Below are positions 1 through 6,631 of a stretch of 56,398 bases of DNA, one piece after another. Position numbers and translations under genes: made by a program. The notes beneath the pieces are model-generated. The model made no database searches. It saw only the letters and a list, made by a program, of their open reading frames with translations, and was not told where the DNA came from. The stretch's first letter is position 1. Each line of letters begins with the position of its first letter. Source of the DNA: Gemmatimonadota bacterium (lineage in GTDB: Bacteria > Gemmatimonadota > Gemmatimonadetes > Gemmatimonadales > Gemmatimonadaceae); assembly GCA_016194585.1 (NCBI GenBank), contig JACQBG010000003.1:1-56398 (forward strand), in the 5' to 3' direction.

Positions 1-40
1 GCAGCTTGGCCTGGCGGTCGAGATGATGTGAGTCGGGCAC
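1..40 (-). CDS. Partial CDS, probable Xaa-Pro aminopeptidase N-terminus
   Basis: Only the first 13 codons lie in the window. A GTG at 40-38 begins a frame reading V-P-D-S-H-H-L-D-R-Q-A-K-L, open back to the aroQ stop codon, 21 nt after it. M24 peptidases (Xaa-Pro aminopeptidase) often begin with a similar Arg/Leu-rich helix, and aroQ is commonly followed by pepP; that neighbourhood is the main support. No clear ribosome binding site is visible. The opposite strand could instead hold the end of a convergent gene (Q-L-G-L-A-V-E-M-M then TGA at 29-31), so both gene presence and product are tentative. Confidence 0.3.
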   Translation of the reverse strand, partial: MPDSHHLDRQAKL

Positions 41-61
41 GGCGGGGTGGCGCGCGAGCGC

Positions 62-544
62 CTAGGCGCGGTCGCGGCGGAGCAGGCCGACGAGTCCGCG
101 CAGCGCGAGTTCGTAGCCGTCGGCGCCGAAGCCGCAGAGCGTGGCGCGCGCGGCGGCGGCCAGCATCGAGTGCCGGCGCTCGGGCTCGCGCGCGTGGATG
201 TTGGAGAGGTGCACTTCGGCGAAGGGGAGCCCCACGCCGGTGAGCGCGTCGCGCAGGGCGAGGCTCGTGTGCGTCCACGCCCCCGCGTTCACGAGGGCAC
301 CGTCGGCGCGCTCGCGCAGTTCGGGGGCGACGCCGGGCGCCGAGTGGCGGCCGCCGAGCGCGTGGATCGCGTCGATGAGATCGCCTTCGTGGTTGAACTG
401 CGCGCAGACGACGGTCACGTCGAGCACGCTCGCGACGTCGTGCAGCCGGGCCTCGATCTCGGCGAGAGTCGTCGTGCCGTACACCGCCGGCTCGCGCGTC
501 CCCAGCAGGTTCAGGTTGGGCCCGTTGAGGACGGCGATCCTCAT
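62..544 (-). CDS. aroQ: 3-dehydroquinate dehydratase, type II
   Basis: This is the cytosolic third enzyme of the shikimate pathway, dehydrating 3-dehydroquinate to 3-dehydroshikimate. The 160-residue protein has the type II signatures: GPNLNLLGTREP at the N-terminus with catalytic Tyr22, the QFNHEGDLIDAIH segment (residues 49-61), and SNIHAREPERRHS with catalytic His117. Two small departures from the family are visible: about 13 extra residues after the DLIDAIH helix (roughly 62-76), and NAGA where NPGA is usual. Its start overlaps the stop of the upstream TPR gene by 4 nt, so it is probably translationally coupled to it. Confidence 0.95.
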   Translation of the reverse strand: MRIAVLNGPNLNLLGTREPAVYGTTTLAEIEARLHDVASVLDVTVVCAQFNHEGDLIDAIHALGGRHSAPGVAPELRERADGALVNAGAWTHTSLALRDALTGVGLPFAEVHLSNIHAREPERRHSMLAAAARATLCGFGADGYELALRGLVGLLRRDRA

Positions 545-2889
545 TTGTCCTTCAGCCCTTGCAGCCAGTCGGAGAACTGCGCGATGTCGCCCGCGCTCCC
601 CGGCTCACCGGCCGGTGGCGCGGGAGGCACCGGCGGCTGGTCCTCTTCTGCCGGGGTGAAGAACTGGTCGAAGCGCAACATCTGCGACTGGCGCGTGAAC
701 GGCTTCTGCGTGCCGGTGGGCGTCAGTTGCGGCTTGGAGTCGCGGAACACCGAGTCGAGCGAGAGTTCGCTCGCCGCCGGCTGCGTCGGCTTTCCCTTGA
801 TCACGGGCGCCATCGGCTCGACGGCATCGCCGATCGCGGCGTAGGCCTGCGCGATCCGTTCCTCGTCGTCCGACGGGGCGACGTTGCCGAAGAGCTGGTC
901 GAGCGTGCCCCCCGGGGTGACGTGCGACGCCGGGACGGGGACCGAAACGAGCGGCGTGATGGCCGGCGATATGACCGGCGTCGGCGCACTGGCGCGCGCC
1001 GCCGCCTCCGCGGCCGCCGCGGTCGCGACGGCCGCGGTCGCGACGGAAGTGTCCGCCGGGGGCGCCGCGGCCGGGACGACCGCGATGGAGCCGGTGGGCA
1101 TGGCCGGTCGGACGGCGAAGCTAGCAAAGAACGTGCGTGCCGAAACCCCAGCCGGAGCGACGGGCGCGGCAGGCGCTTCGAGCGCGGCGAGCCGCGCGGC
1201 GAGGGCGACATCGTGCGGACGCTGCGCGACGAGCTGTCGGTAGACGGCGATCGCCTGCGCGGTGAACCCCTGCTTCACGTACAGCTCCGCCATCGTCTCG
1301 GTGACGAACGCGGGACGCGGCGCGGGAACCTCAGGCGCGTGCGCCTCGGCGACCGGTTCGGGGATGGGCGGAGCGAGGTCGATCTCGGCAGGCGGCTCGA
1401 CGACGACGCTCGGCTCGACGGCGGTGCTCGGTGGTTCGGATGCCGCGGGCGGTTCGATAGCGGCCGGCGGCTCGAGCGCGGCCGGTGGCTCGAACGCGAC
1501 CATCGGCTCGGCGGCCGCAGCTGGCTCGAGCACCGCCATCGGTTCGATCCCGGCGAGTGGCTCGATCGCGTCCATCGGTTCGAACGCGGCCGGTGGTTCG
1601 ATGGCGGCAGGCGGCTCGACGGCCGTCGGCATCGCGAGCACCGGAGGCTCCGGCACCTCGATCTCGGAGATCTCGAACAGCGAGTCGCTCGGCCGGAGCC
1701 CAGCGATGGGCGCGACCGTCGCTTCCATCGACTCCGGCGTCTCGAGCCCCTCGAGCGGCGCGACCGACGGCGGCGACGAGAAGTCGACGTCGCCGAAGAG
1801 GAGTTCCTCGGTCGCGTCGTGCGCGCGCGGCTCCGGCGCGGGGGCTGGCGCGGGGGCCTCGGACACGGTCTCGTCGAACGTCGCGCCCGTCGTGGACGCG
1901 GCGGCGGTGATGTCGTCGGCCGTCTCGAGCGGCGGGAGATCCTCCGTCGCGTGGAGCGCGGCGCCCGTGCCGAACGGCGACGTCGTCTCCTCGTAGGGGA
2001 CCGCGGAGGGCATCGCCGTCTCGACGGGAGGCAGGTCCCCTTCCCCGATGTCGATCATCGGGAGGCCGGACGTCGCCCGCGGCTCCGACGGGGGCGGCGT
2101 GTGATCGAACGCCGCGGGCTCCTCGAACGGGAGGGCGGCGTCCATCGGCGCGCCCACGTCCATCGCCGGCGAAAGATCCATCGGCTCGACGTGGTCCATC
2201 GCGCCCTGCACGTCGAGCGGGGCGCCGTGGTCCATCGCGCCGGTGAGGTCGAGCGGGATCGGCGGCGGCGAGGCTGCTGGCGGGGTGGCTGGCGCCGCGA
2301 ACGCGGCGATCCCTTCGTCGAGGTTCTGCGCCGGCTGCCCCGTGAAGTCCATGCCGAGGTCGATGAGTCCGACGGTGGCGCGCGGCTTGGGCGGCTCGAC
2401 GGCCTGCATGGGGATGACTGGAGTCGGCGCCGACGGCGCCACGCGCACGGGCTCGATGGCGATCTCCGGCGTCGCGCGGTTGGCGGGCGGGCCGTGTTCG
2501 AGCTCGTCGAGGAAGGCGATGATCTCTTCGTTGCGCGGGTCGGCGTCGAGGACGCGGCGGTACCACTCGCGCGCCTTGTCGTTCTCGCCGTCGGCGCGGG
2601 CGATGTCGCCCAGATAGCGCAGCGCGATGAGGTTCTCGGGGTCGAGGCCGATCGCGGTCTCGAAGGTGCCGCGCGCCTCCTGATAGCGCCCCGCATCGTA
2701 GAGCGCCTGCCCGTAGACGACGTGCCCGTTCATGTTGCCGGGCTGGTCGGCGAGGTGCTCGGAGCAGAGCTTGATGGCCTCGTCGAGATCGCCGAGCTTG
2801 CGATACTCGTTGGCGAGCGGCGCGAAGAACCGGCGGGGGTTCTCCTCGTAGCGTTTCTTCAGCTCATCGATTCGGGCCGCTGGGCTCAT
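541..2889 (-). CDS. TPR protein with long Pro/Ala/Glu-rich linker
   Basis: This 782-residue protein is built from a TPR block (about residues 5-135, with alternating helices such as FAPLANEYRKLGDLDEAIKL), a roughly 400-residue low-complexity linker, a single further TPR hairpin (about 540-590, FVTETMAELYVKQGFTAQA) and a conserved-looking tail ending FSDWLQGLKDK. No signal peptide or membrane segment is seen, so it is likely a cytosolic scaffold. The linker holds degenerate E-P-P-A-A-(I/F/L) units and MD-GAPMD-type units, plus short acidic motifs (LPMIDIGEGDLP, GLIDLGMD) that recur in the TPR protein at 6628-9105. A good sigma70-type promoter lies upstream. No enzymatic function can be assigned. 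Confidence 0.85.
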   Translation of the reverse strand: MSPAARIDELKKRYEENPRRFFAPLANEYRKLGDLDEAIKLCSEHLADQPGNMNGHVVYGQALYDAGRYQEARGTFETAIGLDPENLIALRYLGDIARADGENDKAREWYRRVLDADPRNEEIIAFLDELEHGPPANRATPEIAIEPVRVAPSAPTPVIPMQAVEPPKPRATVGLIDLGMDFTGQPAQNLDEGIAAFAAPATPPAASPPPIPLDLTGAMDHGAPLDVQGAMDHVEPMDLSPAMDVGAPMDAALPFEEPAAFDHTPPPSEPRATSGLPMIDIGEGDLPPVETAMPSAVPYEETTSPFGTGAALHATEDLPPLETADDITAAASTTGATFDETVSEAPAPAPAPEPRAHDATEELLFGDVDFSSPPSVAPLEGLETPESMEATVAPIAGLRPSDSLFEISEIEVPEPPVLAMPTAVEPPAAIEPPAAFEPMDAIEPLAGIEPMAVLEPAAAAEPMVAFEPPAALEPPAAIEPPAASEPPSTAVEPSVVVEPPAEIDLAPPIPEPVAEAHAPEVPAPRPAFVTETMAELYVKQGFTAQAIAVYRQLVAQRPHDVALAARLAALEAPAAPVAPAGVSARTFFASFAVRPAMPTGSIAVVPAAAPPADTSVATAAVATAAAAEAAARASAPTPVISPAITPLVSVPVPASHVTPGGTLDQLFGNVAPSDDEERIAQAYAAIGDAVEPMAPVIKGKPTQPAASELSLDSVFRDSKPQLTPTGTQKPFTRQSQMLRFDQFFTPAEEDQPPVPPAPPAGEPGSAGDIAQFSDWLQGLKDK
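1381..1630 (-). repeat. Degenerate coding repeat, E-P-P-A-A units
   Basis: Within the linker of the TPR gene, units of five to six codons reading E-P-(P/M)-(A/D)-A-(I/F/L) recur more than ten times with variation. On the plus strand this shows as repeated GGCGGCTCGA and CGGTTCGAT words. It probably forms an extended disordered spacer and could vary in length between strains. Confidence 0.7.
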
Positions 2890-2953
2890 CTGCTATTGAT
2901 GCGGGATGGTCGGGGGAGGCAGTCGCAGCGGCCACCGATGCAAGGACTGTGCG

Positions 2954-2983
2954 ATAATACCACGCGCCGAAGGGCGAAGTCAA
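2954..2983 (-). promoter_or_regulatory. Sigma70-like promoter for the TPR-aroQ operon
   Basis: Reading the minus strand, TTGACT (2983-2978) is followed after 18 nt by TATTAT (2959-2954). Both boxes match the housekeeping consensus at five of six positions. The start codon at 2889 would have a leader of about 58 nt. The divergent ppiD gene begins at 3089. Confidence 0.65.
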
Positions 2984-3002
2984 TCAGAAGTGCCGAAGTC
3001 AC

Positions 3003-3032
3003 TTGCTTTTAGCTACTGCGTGCCGGTAATTT
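3003..3032 (+). promoter_or_regulatory. Weak promoter candidate for ppiD
   Basis: On the plus strand TTGCTT (3003-3008) is followed after 18 nt by TAATTT (3027-3032), about 57 nt before the ppiD GTG. The -10 matches poorly (3/6). It is listed because ppiD is divergent from the preceding gene and must have its own promoter in this 199-bp gap. Confidence 0.3.
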
Positions 3033-3088
3033 TCGAGGCTCTGTCGAACCCCTGAACACCACCGCTTTCTGCAAGGGAGTACCGCCTC

Positions 3089-4915
3089 GTGCTGCATCAG
3101 ATGCGGAGTGCCGCGAAGTACATCTGGATCATCATGGCCGTCGCGTTCATCGGCGGCTTCCTGCTCGCAGAGACTTCGGGACTCCTGGGCCGCTCGGCCG
3201 TGACGACGTCCACGGTCGTTGCCAAGGTCAACGGTACCGAGATCCCTTACCTTACCTGGGCGAACGCCGCCCAGCAGATGGCCCAGCAGCAGGAGCAGCA
3301 GTCCGGGCACGGCCTGACGCTGGACGAACGCCGCCAGGTCGACGACCAGGCGTTCAACCAGCTCGTGGCCGACGTGCTCCTCCAGCAGGAATACGAGAAG
3401 CGCGGCATCCGCGTCACGGATGAGGAGATCATCGAGCAGGCGAAGTACAACCCGCCGCCGCAGTTCCAGCAGGCCGAACAGCTGCAGACCGACGGCCGGT
3501 TCGACCCGGCGAAGTACCAGCGCTTCCTCGCGAGCCCGGCGGCGCGCCAGCAGGGCGTGCTCGCGCAGCTCGAGCAGTTCTATCGCACCGAACTCCCCCG
3601 CCAGAAGCTCATCAACCAGCTCGGCGGTGACGTGTGGGTGTCGGACACCCGCCTCTGGCAGATCTATCAGGACGCGCACGACTCGGCGGCGGTGTCGTTC
3701 GTCGAGTTCCGCCCGGCGGTGACCGACTCCATGAAGAAGGCGGTCACGGACGCCGAGGCGCAGGCGTACTTCGACACGCACAAGAAGGAGTACGACCGGC
3801 CGGGCCGCGCCGTGCTCTCGCTCGTGACGATCCCGCGCCGCCCCACCGCCGCCGACAGCGCGGCGGCGAAGGCGAAGATCGAGGCGCTGCGCGCCGAGAT
3901 CGTGAAGGGGGCGAAGTTCGAGGAAGTCGCCAAGCGCGAGAGCGACGACTCGGTGAGCGGCAAGAACGGCGGCGACCTGGGCAAGGGCCCGAAGGGGCGC
4001 TTCGTGCCGGCGTTCGACGAGGCGGCGTTCAAGCTCAAGCCGGGCGAGCTCTCGGGGCCGGTGCAGACGCAGTTCGGGTACCATCTCATCCGCGTCGACT
4101 CGCGCAACGGCGACACGATCTCGCTGCACCACATCCTCAAGCTGGTGAAGCAGGGCGATTCGGCGGCGACGGTGACCGACCGCAAGGCCGATTCGCTCTC
4201 GAAGATGGCGGCGAGCGCGGACGTGCCGGCGAAGTTCGATGCGGCGGCGAAGGCGCTGAACCTGCTCGTCTCGAAGATCGAGGTGCACGAAGGGGAGCCG
4301 GCGTTCTACGTCGACCGGCAGGTGCCGAGCGCGAGCGCGTGGGCGTTCGGCGGCGCGAAGGTGGGCGAGAGCAGCGACCTGTTCGACGACGACGCGGGTT
4401 ACTATCTGGTGCGTCTCGACTCGCTGCGCGACGGCGGGCCGGCGACGCTCGAGTCGGTGAAGGACGAAGTGAAGACGGCCGTGGCGCGCGCCAAGGCGGT
4501 CGACGCGGCGATGGCGGGCGCGAAAGCGTTCGCGCAGGCGGCCGCGGGCTCGTCGCTCGAGGCCGCGGCGAAGGCCAAGGGCTTCGACGTGAAGGCGCAG
4601 CCGATGTTCGCTCGCTCGAGCGTGGCGCCGGCCCTGGGCGCGCTGAGCGAGGCGATGGGCGCGTCGTTCGCCCTTCCGGTGGGCGTGGTCTCGGCGCCGG
4701 TGAAGACGGAGACGGCGGTGTACGTGCTGCGCGTCGACAAGCGCGTGCAGGCGAACCACGACGAGTGGGAGAAGCAGAAGAACATCCAGCGCGATCAGGT
4801 GACGCGCGGGCTCCGCGAGCAGCGCGTGCGGATGTTCCTCGACGGGCTGCGCCGCTCGGCGAAGATCGTCGACAACCGCAAGGAGATCCAGGCGGCGCAG
4901 CGCCGGCAGTCGTAA
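3089..4915 (+). CDS. ppiD: Membrane-anchored peptidyl-prolyl isomerase (PpiD/SurA type)
   Basis: This is a periplasmic folding factor anchored in the inner membrane and expected to chaperone or isomerise outer-membrane and secreted proteins. The 608-residue protein has one N-terminal transmembrane segment (about 11-28), a SurA-like helical chaperone region (about 45-230), a complete parvulin domain (about 238-340, with GGDLG, F-DEAAFKLKPGELSGPV and FGYHLIRV) and a helical/second rotamase-like C-terminal part. The GTG start at 3089 is preferred because AGGGAG lies 9 nt upstream; an in-frame ATG at 3101 is the alternative. It is the only plus-strand gene in the window, divergent from a TPR gene and convergent with tatA. 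Confidence 0.9.
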   Translation: MLHQMRSAAKYIWIIMAVAFIGGFLLAETSGLLGRSAVTTSTVVAKVNGTEIPYLTWANAAQQMAQQQEQQSGHGLTLDERRQVDDQAFNQLVADVLLQQEYEKRGIRVTDEEIIEQAKYNPPPQFQQAEQLQTDGRFDPAKYQRFLASPAARQQGVLAQLEQFYRTELPRQKLINQLGGDVWVSDTRLWQIYQDAHDSAAVSFVEFRPAVTDSMKKAVTDAEAQAYFDTHKKEYDRPGRAVLSLVTIPRRPTAADSAAAKAKIEALRAEIVKGAKFEEVAKRESDDSVSGKNGGDLGKGPKGRFVPAFDEAAFKLKPGELSGPVQTQFGYHLIRVDSRNGDTISLHHILKLVKQGDSAATVTDRKADSLSKMAASADVPAKFDAAAKALNLLVSKIEVHEGEPAFYVDRQVPSASAWAFGGAKVGESSDLFDDDAGYYLVRLDSLRDGGPATLESVKDEVKTAVARAKAVDAAMAGAKAFAQAAAGSSLEAAAKAKGFDVKAQPMFARSSVAPALGALSEAMGASFALPVGVVSAPVKTETAVYVLRVDKRVQANHDEWEKQKNIQRDQVTRGLREQRVRMFLDGLRRSAKIVDNRKEIQAAQRRQS

Positions 4916-4923
4916 CGGCAACG

Positions 4924-5065
4924 GCTGGCCACGGATCAGACGGATAACGGCCGGAGCTTCACGGATCAAAAACTGGGGGAACGACTTCGCGTTGCTCGCG
5001 CGGTCGTTCCCCCAGTTCAGTTTCGCTTCAGATCGCTGTTCCGATCCGTGAGATCCGTGGCCAGC
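4924..5065. repeat. Composite nested palindrome between ppiD and tatA
   Basis: An outer 14-bp perfect inverted repeat (4924-4937 and 5052-5065, GCTGGCCACGGATC) encloses an inner 15-bp perfect inverted repeat (4971-4985 and 5003-5017, AACTGGGGGAACGAC) with a 17-nt loop. ACGGAT words recur at intervals in both flanks. The inner core is shared with palindromes at 10795-10846 and 34733-34770. Lying between convergent stop codons, it may act as a bidirectional terminator, although there is no long T-tract. Confidence 0.85.
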
Positions 5066-5087
5066 AGTTCCCCGGCCGTGCTTCGAA

Positions 5088-5333
5088 CTACATCAGGCGC
5101 TTCGGCTCCGACGGCGGCGCGCTCTCGGCGGGCGTGGATTCACGGGGCAGCGCATCCTGGCGCGTCGTCGCGGCCGGTTCCTGGATCTCGCGCTGCACGT
5201 CGTTCATGTTCTTCTTGAACTCCTTGATGCCCTTGCCGAAGGAGCCGGCGATCTCGGGGATGCGCTTCGCCCCGAAGAGCAGAAGGATCACCAAGAGGAG
5301 CAACATCATCTCCTGCACACCCATTCCGAACAT
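5088..5333 (-). CDS. tatA: Twin-arginine translocase subunit TatA
   Basis: This is the pore-forming subunit of the Tat system, which exports folded proteins across the inner membrane. The 81-residue protein has a single N-terminal transmembrane helix (about residues 6-20), the FG hinge followed by AKRIPEIAGSFGKGIKEFKK forming the amphipathic helix, and a Pro/Ser-rich acidic tail. The second half shows no TatB-like extension. It ends a minus-strand run behind the DUF4321 gene (9-nt gap). TatC is encoded 14 kb away at 19186-19971, and no tatB is seen, suggesting a TatA-TatC system, or that TatB lies elsewhere. Confidence 0.93.
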   Translation of the reverse strand: MFGMGVQEMMLLLLVILLLFGAKRIPEIAGSFGKGIKEFKKNMNDVQREIQEPAATTRQDALPRESTPAESAPPSEPKRLM

Positions 5334-5342
5334 AACCGCCTC

Positions 5343-5624
5343 CTAGAACAGCGAACGCGCGATCAGGTAGGCCACGAGGACCCCGACGAGGCTCAGCAAC
5401 GACACGTCGAGCGCGATGGGTCCCAGCCCGAACTTCAAGATAACCAGATCCAGTTGCAACTGTCCGATCGACGGGGTCACCGCCGTCGTCAGGAACTCCT
5501 TCACCGCCCCCGACGGGAGCCACTGCCGGGCCGCGGCCTGCATCAGCCCCCCCGACACGAAGCCGACGGCGAGGACTATGGCATGAAACCCCGGACGATG
5601 CTTGGACGATCCCTTGGGTGCCAT
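5343..5624 (-). CDS. Small membrane protein, DUF4321 family
   Basis: This 93-residue protein has two predicted membrane segments (about residues 13-32 and 75-92) separated by an amphipathic stretch, FLTTAVTPSIGQLQLDLVIL, then KFGLGPIALDVSLLSLVGV. That spacing and the closing leucine-rich helix resemble DUF4321, whose function is unknown to me. The ATG at 5624 follows the polyprenyl synthase stop by 2 nt, so the two are co-transcribed. The longer open frame upstream of this ATG is out of frame with polyprenyl synthase and is not used. Confidence 0.75.
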   Translation of the reverse strand: MAPKGSSKHRPGFHAIVLAVGFVSGGLMQAAARQWLPSGAVKEFLTTAVTPSIGQLQLDLVILKFGLGPIALDVSLLSLVGVLVAYLIARSLF

Positions 5625-5626
5625 CG

Positions 5627-6631
5627 TTACGACCGCCGGTCGAGCACGTAGTTGATCGCGTCGGCGAGCGACTGGCGCGCCTCGGAGTCGGGGATGCCGT
5701 CGAGCGCCGCCTCGGCGCGCACCGCGTACTCCTCCCCACGACGGCGCGCGAACTCCAGCCCGCCGCAGTCCGCGACGACCGCCACGACCTCGGCGATCTC
5801 CTGATCGTCGGGGGTGGGGTTCGCGAAGAGCGCCTCGACGCGCGAGCGCTGCCCCGCGCTCATGTGCGGCAGGGCGGCGATGAGCGGCAACGTGACCTTG
5901 TGCTCGCGCAGGTCGGTGCCGCTCGGCTTGCCGGTGACCGACTCCACCTCGGTATAGTCGAGGAGGTCGTCGGCGATCTGGAACATCATGCCGATGCTCT
6001 CGCCGTACGTGCGCATGCGCTCGCGCCAGCGCGGCGCGCCGGCGAGGGCGCCCATCTCGCACGCCGCGCCGAGGAGCGACGCCGTCTTGGCGCGGATGAG
6101 GTTCCAGTAGTCGTCCTCGCCGAAGCCGAGCGCGTCGTAGGTCGCGAGCTGGCGCAGCTCGCCGAGCGTCATCGAGTTCGACGCGTAGGTGAAGGCGCGC
6201 AGCGGCTCGAGGTCCCCCTGCCGCACCAGCTCGGCGATGGACTTCGAGAAGATGTAGTCGCCCATCAGCACGGCGACCTCGTGGCTGAACAGCGCGTTCA
6301 CCGTGGGCTGGCCGCGGCGCAGCACGGAGTGGTCGACCGAGTCGTCGTGGACGACGCTCGTGAGGTGCACGAGCTCGGCGACGGCGGCGAGACTCACGGC
6401 GCGCTCCTCGGGAGCGCCCTCGAGCGAGGCCGCGAGCAGGAGGAGCGTGGGGCGCACCATCTTCCCCTTCATCCCCTGCAGGTGGCCGTTCACCGCCTCG
6501 ATGATCGGCGCCTCGGCCTTCACGATGCGCCACATCTCGCCGGGCACGCGGTCGAGCATGGCGCGCACGGGCGCCTGAATGTCGAGCAGCGCGGCGGCCA
6601 CGGGGAGGTGGAGGCGGGCCTCGAGCGTCAC
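5627..6631 (-). CDS. Polyprenyl diphosphate synthase (long-chain trans-type)
   Basis: This enzyme condenses isopentenyl diphosphate onto allylic primers to make the side chain of menaquinone or ubiquinone. The 334-residue protein shows KGKMVRP (about 55-61), the first aspartate-rich motif DDSVD (96-100) within VVHDDSVDHSVLRRGQPT, and the second, DDLLD (221-225), within FQIADDLLDYTEV, followed by GKPSGTDLREHKVTLP. Small residues before the first motif favour a long product (octaprenyl or heptaprenyl). The GTG start at 6631 overlaps the stop of the TPR gene by 4 nt (GTGA), indicating coupling. Confidence 0.92.
   Translation of the reverse strand: MTLEARLHLPVAAALLDIQAPVRAMLDRVPGEMWRIVKAEAPIIEAVNGHLQGMKGKMVRPTLLLLAASLEGAPEERAVSLAAVAELVHLTSVVHDDSVDHSVLRRGQPTVNALFSHEVAVLMGDYIFSKSIAELVRQGDLEPLRAFTYASNSMTLGELRQLATYDALGFGEDDYWNLIRAKTASLLGAACEMGALAGAPRWRERMRTYGESIGMMFQIADDLLDYTEVESVTGKPSGTDLREHKVTLPLIAALPHMSAGQRSRVEALFANPTPDDQEIAEVVAVVADCGGLEFARRRGEEYAVRAEAALDGIPDSEARQSLADAINYVLDRRS

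Noticed and set aside
2-31. C-terminal end of a plus-strand gene (QLGLAVEMM then stop)
   Set aside because: Only nine codons are visible. The minus-strand reading, with aroQ-pepP context and same-strand order, is preferred but not proven.
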